DNA of 64,000 bases from Myxococcota bacterium (GTDB lineage: Bacteria; Myxococcota_A; UBA9160; UBA6930). Below are positions 25,791-36,356 of the stretch, piece by piece. The notes below the pieces were generated by a model, which was given only the letters and a program-made list of their open reading frames with translations, had not been told where the DNA came from and did not search any database. The DNA is taken from contig JANQOX010000014.1 of the NCBI GenBank assembly GCA_028285625.1, positions 302,429 to 366,428 of the forward strand. The letters run 5' to 3'. Position 1 is the first letter of the stretch. Each line of letters begins with the position of its first letter. Made by a program: the position numbers and the translations under genes.

Positions 25791-28700
25791 ATGCGCGCCC
25801 GGGCTCGAGTCAATGCCGTCTCGCTGCTGCTGGCCGCGCTGGTCGTGCTCGCGGGGCTCGGCCTGCGCGCCTCCGCGGAGCCCACGATCACGCTGTCCGG
25901 GCCGCAGATGCGCGGGCCCGTCACGGCCGACTCGGAGGGCCGCTTCGACTTCGGGCAGATTCCGCTGAAGAGCAACTCCGTCAACACCTTCACCGTCACG
26001 GCGACCGACGACTTCGGCAACGAGCAGTCGAAGGAGATCTCGATCACCCAGCTGTCGCTCGACAAGGTGGTGGTGGCCAGCGTCACGAGCCGCCCGCTGA
26101 CGGTGCAAGAGGTGGAGACGCTGGTCGAGGACGGCGTCATCGACCTGGACGACCCCGAGAACTTCAACGTCTCCTCGTTCAACATCGTGCTGACGATCGC
26201 GAAGGAGCCGGTCTCGTTCGCGATCCCGCTCGTGGTGCCGAAGGCCGAGCCCGAGGAGGGGTTCGAGAACCCGAAGTTCAAGACGGGTCGGGTGACGGGG
26301 GGCGGCTCACCGAAGATTCCCGACACCGAGATCATCATCACCGAGATCAATCCGCCCGGTGCGCCCCAGGGATTCGTCCCGATTCCGGGCGTCATCATCA
26401 TCGAGGGCGACATCAAGACCCTGAAGGAGTTCTTTTCGGTCCGCCTGCTGCTGATGAACATCTCGGGGATCTTCACGCTCGCCGACGTGCGGGCGATGAT
26501 CACGTTCCCCCAGGGCGGCCTCAGCGCGACGCTGCCGGCCGACGGCGTAGTGCGCTTCGGGGACATCCTGCCGGGCACCGCGGCGTCCCCGGGCCAGGGC
26601 GAGCGCGAGTTCATCGTCCGCGGCGACGAGATCGGCGACCAGCCGGTGCGCGTCGAGTTCTCCGGCGAGATCACCGGGCCCGGCATCCCGGCGGACGAGG
26701 CCATCCCGTTCAGCGGCGGCGCGAACACGACTGTCGCCGTGAAGGGACCGCCCACGTTCGACGTGCGCGTATTCCACCCGCCGGAGGTGCTCGCGCTCGA
26801 CCCCTACGAGCTGGTCGTCGAGATCACGAACACCGGCGAGGCCCCCGCGCTGTACTCGAGCCTCGAGCTCAACGTGGGCGCCGACGCGAAGCTCGTGCGC
26901 TGCGAGCCGGGCGCGACGGCCGACGACGATCCGGTCTGCGAGGACGTCGAAGGGCCCGAGGTCCGCGCATTCGGCCACGTCTTCCCGGGTGACCGTGTGC
27001 GCGAGTCGTTCACCGTGCTGCCGCTGACGAGCGGTCCGATCAGCTCGTGCATCGGGATCTCGGACCAGAACATCGCGCTCGAGGTCCAGGTCGGGAACAT
27101 CGGCTGCATCGTCGGCCACTTCCCGCCGCCGCGAGAGAGCCCCGACGGCATCCCCATCGTGTCGGTGCTGCCGTTCGCCAACGCGTTCGGAATCAGCACG
27201 GACTCCGCCGTGACGGCCTTCTTCAGCGAGCTGATGGACGAGACGTCCATCAACGGCGGGTCCTTCCAGGTCATCGACGACGCCGGCGAGCAGGTGCCCG
27301 GCCAGCTCCGCTTCGTCGAGCTGAGCGAACGCACGATCGCAATCTGGCAGGTCTTCGGAACTGCGTCGAACCGCCTCGACGGCAACACGAAGTTCACCGT
27401 CTTCCTGTCCGACGACATCCGGGATCTCGAGGGCAATCCCCTCGCGAACGAGTGGACCAGCACGTTCCGGACCACGTCGTCCATCGACGACATCGATCCG
27501 CCGATCCTGTCGCTGTCGATCGAGCCGCCCGTGGATCCGCTCGAGGTCATCCCGGGCCAGCTGGTCGAGCTCGACGCCTACCCCACGGACCAGGGCAGCG
27601 GCGTCGCGCGCGTCGAGGTGCGGCTCGAGAACGTGTCCGACCCGGACGCCGAGATCGAGTTCATCGACCAGAAGACCGTCTTCGACCAGACCACACTGCC
27701 CTGTCTGTTCGCGGTCGACTCGGCGCTGCTCGATCCGGGCAGCACGTACCGATTCCTGGCCGCGGCCTACGACGTGGCCGGCAACCGCGCGGACGCGACG
27801 CTCGACTTCACGCTCTCGACGACGGGCGTCCCGCCGATCGTGCAGCTTCCCGAGGACCCCGCGGTCCCGGCGCTGCAGGGCATCTCGATCGACCTGACGC
27901 CCGACGTCGTCAGCTCGTCGGGCCGCATCGTCCGCTTCTTCCTCGACGGCGCCGGGCTACCGTTCGCGACGACGACGCTGCCGCCCTACCAGGCGGTGCT
28001 GCGCACGACCGACCTGCCTCTGGGCCCGCACACCGTGCGCGCCGAGGTCGAGGACGGGCTGGGCCAGCTCGGACAGGACGAGTTCTCCTTCGAGCTGGCG
28101 ATCAACCCGTCGCGCCCGGTCGTCGACTTCGGCGACCTGCCGGACGGCGTGCGCTTCGTGAAGGGCGCGGAGGTTCCGATCGCGGCGACCATCGAGGACC
28201 CGCTGGGCATCACCGACGTGGCCTTCCTGCTGGACGACCCGGCCGGCGTTCCGTTGGCGACCGGCTTCGCACCGTTCACGCTCGACACGACCGACCTCTC
28301 GCTGGGCGAGCACCGGCTCTATCTGCTGGCCACGAACCCGCTCGGCAACCAGAACGACCCGGTCGACCCCCGCTCGTTCCTCGTGTTCGAGATCCTCGAT
28401 GCCGCCGGGACCGGCGGTCCGCCCGCGCCGCCGCTGCTCGACCCGCTGGCTCCGCCGGAGCGGGGCCTGGTCGGCATCGCCGGCGTGGCGCCCGCCGGCA
28501 GCCAGGTGATCATCGCGAACCTCTCGCAGGGCCTGCAGATCTCGACCGGCGTCGACGCCGCGGGCCGCTTCTCGACGCAACTCGCCGCCGAGGTGGGCGA
28601 CCTCGTGCAGGCCGTCGTGATCGACCTGTCGGTCGCCGTCGACCCGAGCGCGCCGGCCGCGGCGACCGTCCCGGCCCCGCCCGCGTTGGTGGCGCTCGAG

Positions 28701-31700
28701 GTCGCCCCGCCGACCCTGCTCTTCGATGTCGCCGGCCAGTCGGCCGACCTCGCCGTCACCGCCGTCTACGACGACGGGGCCCGGATCGACGTCACCGAGG
28801 ACGCGTCGTTCGAAAGCTCGAACACGGCCGCGCTCTCGGTCAACGGCTCGGGCCGCGCCGTCGCGATCGCGCTCGGAACCGGCGACGTCACGGTCACGTT
28901 CGACGGGACGTCGCAGGGGGTTCCTTTCGACGTCGACATCGTCACGCTGGTGTCGCTCGAGGTCGATCCCACGTCGATCGCCTTCACGTTCCTCGGCGAG
29001 CAGCGCACGCTGGTCGTCGACGGCGTCTACAGCGACGGGTCCCGCGCCCCCCCGGCCGGCCTGACCTTCCAGACCGGCAGCGCGAGCGTCGCCAGCGTCG
29101 ATGGCTCGGGCCTGGTCACCGCGCTCGGGTCCGGCAGCACGACGATCGTCGCGCGTGTCCCCACCGAGCCCGGCGTCCTGCCGGCCACCGTTTCGATCAC
29201 CGTCGAGGCGAGCGACCCCCCGCCGACGGTCGAGTTCCTCTCTCCCGCCGCCGGCGCCGACTACGAGCGTGGCGACGTCGTCTCCGTCACCGTCCGCGCG
29301 GCGGACCTGGGCGGCGGCGTCGCCTCCGTCGATCTCGAGGTGACCGGTGCGTTCGGCTACCAGGAGACCCGTCCGGTCGCGCCGCCCGAGGCATCGACGG
29401 ACCTGGTCTTCACGATCCCGGTGCCCGACGACGCGCCGGTGCCCGGCACGCTGAACCTGGTCGCGACCGCCACCGACTCGAACGCGTCCACGTCGACGCC
29501 CGCCCTCCGGTCGCTCGACCTGGTGGACGCCACCGCGCCGACGGTCGGCATCGTCAGCCCGGCCCCGGACGCGCTCTACAACTTCGGCGACACGATCACC
29601 GTCGACGTGATCGGCTCGGACGGCGTCGGCGTCACCGAGCTTCGCCTCGAAGTAACCGGCGCCATCTCGGAGACCCTGACCGAGGTCGTCGCCCCGCCGG
29701 CCGAGTCCACGGGGCGCTCGTTCGAGGTCGAGGTCCCGTTCGGCCTGCTCGACCCCGAGGTCAGTCTGCGCGCCTACGCACTCGACGCGGCGGGCAACGA
29801 GACGCCCTCGACCCCGGTGCCGATCTTCATCACCGGGGCCGACATCACGCCGCCGGAGACGATGGTGACGGCCGTCTCGAACCCCGGCGCCGGGGCCACG
29901 GTCACCGTCAGCTACGAGGTGACGTCGGGCGCCGGCGATCTGGACCACGTCGAGCTCTACTTCCGGCGCAACGGCCACGGCACCTTCAATCGCTACACCG
30001 ACGAGGCCGGCGGCAACCCGGACGGGCTCTACACGCCGCAGGCGGGGTCGACCGGCACGATCGTGTTCGACGGCACGAGGATGGGCGGCGACGGCACCTA
30101 CGAGTTCGCCACGCTCGGCGTCGACAGCGCGGGCAACCGCGAAGCGCTGCCCGAGTCGGGCGGCCTGCCCACCGGCGACCCGGCCGGCAACGCGACGTTC
30201 GCCACCGGCGTGCCAGTCAACGTGGTGACGACGGACCAGGAGCTGATCGGCCCGGCGTTCGATGACGAGAACCTGCGCGTCGACGGCGCCGTGCTGACGG
30301 TGGTCGGGTCCCATGCCTTCCGCAATGTCGAGCTGCTGAACGGCGCCGTGCTGACGCACCGCGAGACGACCGACACGGACGAGTACTCGCTGGATCTCTC
30401 GGCCTGGACGCTCACGATCGACGACACCAGCGCCATCGACCTGGATGGTCGCGGCTACATCGGCGGCCGCAGCTTCAACGAGTCCGGCCGGACGGTGGGC
30501 AACGTCTTCGGATCCGAAGCGAACGCCGGCGGCAGCCACGGCGGGCTCGGTGGAAGCAACGCGAGCGCCGACCCGAACCCGGTCTACGGCAGCGTGACCA
30601 GCCCCGGCGCCCTCGGCAGCGGCGGCGGCGCCAGCGGCAACTCGGACGGCAGTGACGGCGGCGGTCTTCTCCTGCTGAACGCGATCAACGTCGTCGTCGA
30701 CGGCGCGATCCGCAGCAACGGCGGCACCGTGGGCGGCTCGGCCTCGGGTCTCGGCTCCGGCGGCTCGATCAACGCCGTCGTCCGGACGGTCTCGGGCGTC
30801 GGTCCGATCTCGGCCGACGGCGGAACGACCGGCGGCACGAACAACGTCGGCGGCGGCGGCGGACGCGTCGCGCTTCGCTACCTGGACATCGAGACCTACG
30901 ACCCGGCCGGGCTGACGGCCGACGGCGGCGACGGCTTCTACGGCGACGACGGGGCCAACGGCACGGTCTTCCTGCTGCAGGAGGGCGACGCGACCGGCGA
31001 GCTGGTCATCAACGGCCAGGGCCCGGGCAGCCCGTTCACGAACCTGGTGCTTCCGCCGGGCGAGTCCTTCTCGTCGCTGACGCTGCAGAACGGTGCTCGC
31101 GTCATCGCCCAGGGCGCGATCACGCTGACGGAACGCCTGCTGCTGCGCGGCGATTCGGTGCTGACGCACCCTGACGGCGACCTGGCGGGGCTCCAGATCA
31201 CCGCGGCGCGGGTCGTCGTCGAGGAGGGGAGCGCAATCGACGCGACGGGCCGCGGCTACGCGCCTGGGACCGGCTTCAACTCGCCCGGCACGACCCTCGG
31301 CGGCACGACGGGCTCGTCGAGCCAGGCCGGCGGCAGCCACGGCGGGCTCGGAGCCGCGAACACCAGCAGGTCGGTGGCTCTCACCTACGGCAACCCGCGC
31401 CAGCCCACCGCGCTCGGTGGCGGCGGCGGTGCGAACGGCAACACCGACGGCGGCGCCGGCGGCGGTGCGATCCGCATCGTCGCCAGCGATGCCGTCGTCG
31501 TCCACGGCGCGGTCCGTGCCGACGGCGGAGTCGGACCTGCCTCCCCGGCCGGCATGGGCGCCGGAGGCTCGGTCTGGATCACCACATCCCGCATCGCGGG
31601 CAACGGCACGATCTCCGCGGACGGCGGCGACCTCGGCGGGGTCAACAACGTCGGCGGTGGCGGTGGACGCGTCGCGATCGAGGCCGACTTCGTGGACGCC

Positions 31701-34685
31701 GGCGCGGACCTCGCCGCCGGCCGGAACGTGACGGCCAAGCAGGGATCCGGGTTCTACGACGCGACCGACGCCACGGCGGGCACGGTGTACTGGAACGTCG
31801 GCGGTCAGCCCTTCGGCGACTTGATCTTCGACGCCGGACTGGCCACGACGCAGGTGCCGGCGACGCCGTTGCTCCCGATCGGCCCGGGCGTCGCGCAAGC
31901 GGCCGATGCCACCACGCTGACGCTCGACGGCGGGGTCGCGATCCACCCGGACGCCCTGGTCGGAATCCGGCTGAACCCGGACCTCGCGCAGAACGAGACG
32001 TTCGAGATCGTCGGCAACACGGACACCGTCGTGACCGTGGCGACGCCGAACGAGAACGGCGTCGCGTTCGCCGACGTGGCTTCGGTCGGAGCCAACTACG
32101 CAGGCGCATGGCGCTTCGACACGCTGCGCCTGCGAGGCGGTACGCGACTGGCGATGGCCGACCCGCTCCGTGTCGACGACCTGCTCGCGATCGAGGAGAG
32201 CTCGATCCTCACGCACCCGCGGACGACGGACGATTACGAAGCAGCGCTCGACGTGACGGCCACGACCGTCGACGTCGAGGTGGACTCGTCGATCGACGTC
32301 TCCGGCCTTGGATACCGCGCCGGCCAGGACTTCAACGAGCCGGGGCGGACGCTGGACCAGGCGGCCGGCTCGGTCGCGCAGACCGGCGGCAGCCACGGCG
32401 GTCTCGGCGGCGGCAACGGATCCGCACCGGTCTACGGCTCGACCGAGATGCCGGTCACGCTCGGCAGCGGCGGTGGCGCCAGCGGCAACACCGACGGCGG
32501 CGCCGGCGGCGGACGCATCCGACTCTTCGTCGACACGTTGCTCCTCGACGGCGCCATCCGGTCGGACGGCGGCTTCGGACCGGGCTCACCGGCCGGGCTG
32601 GGCTCAGGCGGAAGCGTCTGGGTCGATGCCCGGATCGCCACCGGCAGCGGTGCGATCTCGGCCGACGGCGGCAACCGGGATGGCGTGGACAACGCCGGTG
32701 GCGGAGGCGGCCGCGTCGCGCTGTACGTAGGCGAGCAGAACGCATTGGCTCCGACGCAGCTCTCGGCCCGCGGCGGCGACGGCTTCTACGCGGACGGCGG
32801 CGCCGGCACCGTGTTCCTCCGCGGACCCGGACAGGCGCAGGGCGACCTGATCCTGGACGCGTTCGGTCGACCGCACCCGGCCGACTCGACCCCGTTGCCG
32901 GCCGGCGTGCTGTTCCGCGACGTGACGCTGCGCGGCGGCATCCAGGTCGTCGCCACCGACGCACTCGAGCTGACGGGCCGCCTGACTCTCGCCGAGAGCT
33001 CGGTGCTGTCACATCCGCAGGGCCAGCTGACGGGACTCTCCATCACCGCGGACGAGGTCATCGTCGAGCCCGGCAGTGCGATCGACGTGTCGGGTCGCGG
33101 ATACAGCGGCGGACTCGGGTTCAACTCCCCCGGCATCACGCTCGGCGGGGTCGGCGGTGCGGCGGCCCAGAGCGGCGGCAGCCACGGTGGGTCCGGTGCG
33201 GTCCGGAGCGGCACGCCCGCGAACGTCTACGGCGACCCGCGTCGACCCACCGCGCTCGGCGGCGGCGGCGGCGCCACTGGCAATACCGATGGCGGCCACG
33301 GCGGCGGATTCATCCGGATCGACGCGGCCTCCGCGGTCGTCGTCGATGGTGCGATCCGCGCCGACGGAGGACGCGGACCGCTCTCCACCTCCGGAATGGG
33401 CGCCGGCGGCTCCATCTGGATCACGACGGCCCGGATCGCCGGAGACGGCACGGTCTCGGCCGACGGCGGCAACCTCGACGGCGTCAACAACGTCGGTGGC
33501 GGCGGCGGGCGCGTGGCGATCGAGGCCGACTTCCTCGACCCGACCTCGGACCTTTCCGGCGGTCGCAACGTCACCGCGGCGCGCGGCGTCGGCTTCTACG
33601 ACACGCGGGGCGCCAGCGCGGGCACCGTGTACTGGAACCTCGGCAGCCAGCCGTACGGCGAGCTGATCATCGATTCGGGCGAGGCGGCGGGAACGACCGG
33701 CCCCGCACCGACCCCCCTGCTCCCGATCGGACCGGGCCTCGCCCAGGCGGTGACCGCGGCCAGCCTGACGCTGGACGGCGGGGTGACGGTCCTCCCGGAC
33801 GGGCTGGTCGGCATCCGCTTGAACCCGGACGCGACGCAGGACGAGACGTTCGAGATCGTCGGCAACACCGCGAGCGAGATCACCGTCATCACGCCCAACG
33901 AGAACGGCATCGCGTTCGGCGACGTCGCGGCGATCGGGGCCACCTACACCGGCCAGTGGCGGTTCGACGACGTGCGACTGCGAGGCGGCGCGCACGTCAC
34001 CCTCGCCGACCCGCTGATCGTCATGGGAACGCTGTCGCTGACCGAGGACTCGCTGCTGACCCACCCGCCGGCGACGCTCGACTACGAGCCGGATCTCGTG
34101 ATCGAGGCCGACACGATCGAGATCGACGCGTCCTCGTCGATCGACGTCAGCGCCAAGGGCTACCTCGGCGGTCAGGGCTTCAACTCGCCCGGCCGGACGC
34201 TCGGCAATGCGACGGGTGCGGCCGCACGCGCGGGCGGTAGCTACGGCGGTCTGGGCGGAGAACTGTCGGGCGCAACCAACCCCACCTACGGCTCGGAGAC
34301 CTTCCCGCGCGACCTCGGCAGCGGCGGCGGCGCCACCGGCAACACCGACGGCGGGCGCGGCGGCGGCCGCGTCTACCTCGTGGTCGACGCGCTGGTCGTC
34401 GACGGCGCCATCCGGGCCGACGGCGGAGGGGCCCCGTCGTCCCAGTCGGGACTGGGCTCCGGCGGTAGCGTCGATGTCGACGCCCGGATCGTGAACGGCA
34501 CCGGGGCGATCTCCGCGAACGGTGGCACCACGGCAGGCTTCAACAACGTCGGCGGCGGCGGCGGGCGCGTGGCCATCCACGCCTCGCAGCAGAACACGCT
34601 ACCCCCGGCCAACGTGACGACCACCGGCGGCGACGGCTTCTACGCCGACGGCACGGACGGCACGGTGTTCCTGGACGGGCCCTAG
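25791..34685 (+). CDS. Giant secreted Ig-like/glycine-rich repeat protein
   Basis: The 2964-aa product has a signal peptide (LLLAALVVLAGLGLRASA). It has Ig-like modules, a Big_5-type domain (about 460-565, DSAVTAFFSELMDETS), paired BIG2-type domains (about 964-1140, VDGSGLVTALGSGSTTIVA), more Ig modules, and a C-terminal ~1440-residue array of glycine-rich units. Each unit contains GGSHGGLGG, a LGSGGG or LGGGGG block, DGAIR and NNVGGGGGRVA. The array alternates two unit types. There is no autotransporter, LPxTG, PEP-CTERM or other sorting tail; the protein ends just after an A-type unit (GTVFLDGP). Likely an extracellular matrix or adhesion filament held by its partner lipoprotein. Confidence 0.85.
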   Translation: MRARARVNAVSLLLAALVVLAGLGLRASAEPTITLSGPQMRGPVTADSEGRFDFGQIPLKSNSVNTFTVTATDDFGNEQSKEISITQLSLDKVVVASVTSRPLTVQEVETLVEDGVIDLDDPENFNVSSFNIVLTIAKEPVSFAIPLVVPKAEPEEGFENPKFKTGRVTGGGSPKIPDTEIIITEINPPGAPQGFVPIPGVIIIEGDIKTLKEFFSVRLLLMNISGIFTLADVRAMITFPQGGLSATLPADGVVRFGDILPGTAASPGQGEREFIVRGDEIGDQPVRVEFSGEITGPGIPADEAIPFSGGANTTVAVKGPPTFDVRVFHPPEVLALDPYELVVEITNTGEAPALYSSLELNVGADAKLVRCEPGATADDDPVCEDVEGPEVRAFGHVFPGDRVRESFTVLPLTSGPISSCIGISDQNIALEVQVGNIGCIVGHFPPPRESPDGIPIVSVLPFANAFGISTDSAVTAFFSELMDETSINGGSFQVIDDAGEQVPGQLRFVELSERTIAIWQVFGTASNRLDGNTKFTVFLSDDIRDLEGNPLANEWTSTFRTTSSIDDIDPPILSLSIEPPVDPLEVIPGQLVELDAYPTDQGSGVARVEVRLENVSDPDAEIEFIDQKTVFDQTTLPCLFAVDSALLDPGSTYRFLAAAYDVAGNRADATLDFTLSTTGVPPIVQLPEDPAVPALQGISIDLTPDVVSSSGRIVRFFLDGAGLPFATTTLPPYQAVLRTTDLPLGPHTVRAEVEDGLGQLGQDEFSFELAINPSRPVVDFGDLPDGVRFVKGAEVPIAATIEDPLGITDVAFLLDDPAGVPLATGFAPFTLDTTDLSLGEHRLYLLATNPLGNQNDPVDPRSFLVFEILDAAGTGGPPAPPLLDPLAPPERGLVGIAGVAPAGSQVIIANLSQGLQISTGVDAAGRFSTQLAAEVGDLVQAVVIDLSVAVDPSAPAAATVPAPPALVALEVAPPTLLFDVAGQSADLAVTAVYDDGARIDVTEDASFESSNTAALSVNGSGRAVAIALGTGDVTVTFDGTSQGVPFDVDIVTLVSLEVDPTSIAFTFLGEQRTLVVDGVYSDGSRAPPAGLTFQTGSASVASVDGSGLVTALGSGSTTIVARVPTEPGVLPATVSITVEASDPPPTVEFLSPAAGADYERGDVVSVTVRAADLGGGVASVDLEVTGAFGYQETRPVAPPEASTDLVFTIPVPDDAPVPGTLNLVATATDSNASTSTPALRSLDLVDATAPTVGIVSPAPDALYNFGDTITVDVIGSDGVGVTELRLEVTGAISETLTEVVAPPAESTGRSFEVEVPFGLLDPEVSLRAYALDAAGNETPSTPVPIFITGADITPPETMVTAVSNPGAGATVTVSYEVTSGAGDLDHVELYFRRNGHGTFNRYTDEAGGNPDGLYTPQAGSTGTIVFDGTRMGGDGTYEFATLGVDSAGNREALPESGGLPTGDPAGNATFATGVPVNVVTTDQELIGPAFDDENLRVDGAVLTVVGSHAFRNVELLNGAVLTHRETTDTDEYSLDLSAWTLTIDDTSAIDLDGRGYIGGRSFNESGRTVGNVFGSEANAGGSHGGLGGSNASADPNPVYGSVTSPGALGSGGGASGNSDGSDGGGLLLLNAINVVVDGAIRSNGGTVGGSASGLGSGGSINAVVRTVSGVGPISADGGTTGGTNNVGGGGGRVALRYLDIETYDPAGLTADGGDGFYGDDGANGTVFLLQEGDATGELVINGQGPGSPFTNLVLPPGESFSSLTLQNGARVIAQGAITLTERLLLRGDSVLTHPDGDLAGLQITAARVVVEEGSAIDATGRGYAPGTGFNSPGTTLGGTTGSSSQAGGSHGGLGAANTSRSVALTYGNPRQPTALGGGGGANGNTDGGAGGGAIRIVASDAVVVHGAVRADGGVGPASPAGMGAGGSVWITTSRIAGNGTISADGGDLGGVNNVGGGGGRVAIEADFVDAGADLAAGRNVTAKQGSGFYDATDATAGTVYWNVGGQPFGDLIFDAGLATTQVPATPLLPIGPGVAQAADATTLTLDGGVAIHPDALVGIRLNPDLAQNETFEIVGNTDTVVTVATPNENGVAFADVASVGANYAGAWRFDTLRLRGGTRLAMADPLRVDDLLAIEESSILTHPRTTDDYEAALDVTATTVDVEVDSSIDVSGLGYRAGQDFNEPGRTLDQAAGSVAQTGGSHGGLGGGNGSAPVYGSTEMPVTLGSGGGASGNTDGGAGGGRIRLFVDTLLLDGAIRSDGGFGPGSPAGLGSGGSVWVDARIATGSGAISADGGNRDGVDNAGGGGGRVALYVGEQNALAPTQLSARGGDGFYADGGAGTVFLRGPGQAQGDLILDAFGRPHPADSTPLPAGVLFRDVTLRGGIQVVATDALELTGRLTLAESSVLSHPQGQLTGLSITADEVIVEPGSAIDVSGRGYSGGLGFNSPGITLGGVGGAAAQSGGSHGGSGAVRSGTPANVYGDPRRPTALGGGGGATGNTDGGHGGGFIRIDAASAVVVDGAIRADGGRGPLSTSGMGAGGSIWITTARIAGDGTVSADGGNLDGVNNVGGGGGRVAIEADFLDPTSDLSGGRNVTAARGVGFYDTRGASAGTVYWNLGSQPYGELIIDSGEAAGTTGPAPTPLLPIGPGLAQAVTAASLTLDGGVTVLPDGLVGIRLNPDATQDETFEIVGNTASEITVITPNENGIAFGDVAAIGATYTGQWRFDDVRLRGGAHVTLADPLIVMGTLSLTEDSLLTHPPATLDYEPDLVIEADTIEIDASSSIDVSAKGYLGGQGFNSPGRTLGNATGAAARAGGSYGGLGGELSGATNPTYGSETFPRDLGSGGGATGNTDGGRGGGRVYLVVDALVVDGAIRADGGGAPSSQSGLGSGGSVDVDARIVNGTGAISANGGTTAGFNNVGGGGGRVAIHASQQNTLPPANVTTTGGDGFYADGTDGTVFLDGP
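30430..34680 (+). repeat. Higher-order tandem repeat inside the giant secreted protein gene
   Basis: Five homologous units contain GG(S)HGGLG-type cores at about 30530, 31330, 32385, 33176 and 34236. Spacings alternate 800, 1055, 790 and 1060 bp, so the array is built from an A-B dimer of about 1850 bp repeated twice, plus a final A unit. B units carry an extra ~85-residue block (LNPDLAQNETFEIVGNTDT or its copy) that A units lack. The last three units look closer to each other than to the first. Confidence 0.75.
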
Positions 34686-34833
34686 ACCGGTTCCGCGAAC
34701 GCGCGCCTAGCTGTCCGTCCCAAGAACGCGGGCCAAGCGTGCGCGCGAGTGGGGACCGAGATGAACGCCGAGGCCGACGGACAGCCAGTTCTGCTCGAAG
34801 CCATGGGACGGCCCTTCCCCTTGGTCGTCGTGC

Positions 34834-36243
34834 TCAGTCCAGCGTGTTCTTGTAGATCACGCCGTCCTTCATGATCAGGCGCATCGTCTCGATCTCTCCT
34901 GCTGCACGGCCCGGTGCGCCGTACTGGTCGGCGCTCGCGCCGAGAACAGTGATGTCCTCGAGCGGGTTCCCGTCGACGATCAGCAGGTCGGCGTAGGATC
35001 CCTTCTGGACGACGCCGAGAGGGCCATCCGGATACGGGTTCCACTTGCCGGTGAGAGCTGCGACCTTCCCGCCGATCGAAGTCATCGACTTCAGCGCAGA
35101 CAGGTTGCCGAAGTTCTCGGCCCAGAAATACATCTCGTAGTCCCTGTTGCGGCGCGCGTCCTCCGGCGAGACCGTGACGATGTCGACACCGAAGACGGTC
35201 AACGCCATCAGCTCCGGCATGTCCTTCAGGATCTTCACGACGTTGGCCATGCCCTTCTGCGCGACCCGGGCCTTGGCCTTGTTCACGGATTCCTCGGGCC
35301 CGAAGATCACCTCGAGGGACTCGGGCTTCGAAGCCGAGAGCTGCGTGTTGTAGTAGACGCCGTTCTTGACGAAGACCTTCGCCGTCTCGCGATCGAGGAA
35401 CGGAACGTGGAGGATCTCCTTGAGGCCGAGTCGGATCGCCCGCTGGGCGTGCTCGGGCAGATAGATGTGCGCGGTGACGTAGGTGTCCCACGCTGCCGCG
35501 ACTTCGACCACGGCGCGGATCTCTTCGTCGGAGCTCTGCCGGGAGTGCAGTGGATCCTTCGATGAGAAGATCCCTCCGCCCATCATCATCTTCAGGAAGC
35601 TCGCTCCGTTCGCGAGGTTCTGGCGCGCGGCGCTGAGCGTTGCGGCCCTCCCGTCGACGATGTGGGTCATGCCCAGCTCGCCAGCCCGGAAGGTGGTCCG
35701 GTCCTCCAGCCGGCGCTGTCCCTTGAGGCGAAAGTCTCCGTGACCGCCGGTCTGCCCGATCACAGCCGTGGCCTGGTAGAGCCTCGGTCCGATGATCTCG
35801 CCCCTGTCGATCACGGATCGGATGCCCGTGAGCGATGCGCCGGGATCACGAATCGTCGTGAAGCCGTCGAGAAGGAGCGCGCGCGCCGTGCCCGCGGCCA
35901 TCGCGCCGATTTCCTGCCAGTCGCGGAGCTCGATGGTGTCGTAGCCACCGATCATGTGCTGGTAGTTCAGGTGCACGTGGCTCTCGATGAGCCCCGGCAT
36001 GAGCGTCCGGCCACCTCCGTCGATGACGATCGCTCCCTCGGCCGCCACCGCGGTCGTTGAGACCTCTCGGATCAGATTCCCTTGGATCAGCACTTTCATC
36101 GGCTCGCTGAGCGTGTCTCTCGTTCCGTCCCAGACCCGAACGTCCTCGAAGAGGGTCTGTGGGGCCAGCACCTCTGCATGGGTCGGCATGGCCCAGGGCA
36201 GAACTGCGGTCAACATCACGACCACCTTGTGCTTGATCCTCAT
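34834..36243 (-). CDS. Secreted amidohydrolase (imidazolonepropionase/prolidase-like)
   Basis: The ATG at 36241-36243 gives 469 aa with a signal peptide (VVVMLTAVLPWAMPTHA). Metal-site features of the amidohydrolase superfamily are present: HVH in GLIESHVHLNY, a candidate carboxylated Lys in SFLKMMMGGG, His in TAHIYLPEH and EILHVPFL, and Asp in FGVDIVTV. Such periplasmic members often hydrolyse X-Pro dipeptides, Xaa-Arg or cyclic amides. The C-terminal VGVVQKGSYADLLIVDGNPLEDI block is the usual barrel-edge signature. It sits alone between the giant gene and AraC. Confidence 0.85.
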   Translation of the reverse strand: MRIKHKVVVMLTAVLPWAMPTHAEVLAPQTLFEDVRVWDGTRDTLSEPMKVLIQGNLIREVSTTAVAAEGAIVIDGGGRTLMPGLIESHVHLNYQHMIGGYDTIELRDWQEIGAMAAGTARALLLDGFTTIRDPGASLTGIRSVIDRGEIIGPRLYQATAVIGQTGGHGDFRLKGQRRLEDRTTFRAGELGMTHIVDGRAATLSAARQNLANGASFLKMMMGGGIFSSKDPLHSRQSSDEEIRAVVEVAAAWDTYVTAHIYLPEHAQRAIRLGLKEILHVPFLDRETAKVFVKNGVYYNTQLSASKPESLEVIFGPEESVNKAKARVAQKGMANVVKILKDMPELMALTVFGVDIVTVSPEDARRNRDYEMYFWAENFGNLSALKSMTSIGGKVAALTGKWNPYPDGPLGVVQKGSYADLLIVDGNPLEDITVLGASADQYGAPGRAAGEIETMRLIMKDGVIYKNTLD

Positions 36244-36356
36244 CTCACTCCTCCTCGACTCCCTCGATTCGAGCCACGTAGAGGGTAGTCACACGCTCTC
36301 TCGCGGGCGGCGGCGGAGCTTGTCATTTGGTGCCAGGGCTGGGACCTTCTGGACCG

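Noticed and set aside
27957-32396. 1479-aa minus ORF
   Set aside because: It is antisense to the giant repeat protein and is made of Arg/Gly/Ala repeats mirroring that gene.
30430-34680. Glycine-rich repeats as assembly error
   Set aside because: Units differ by many substitutions and alternate in type, which a simple assembly duplication would not produce.
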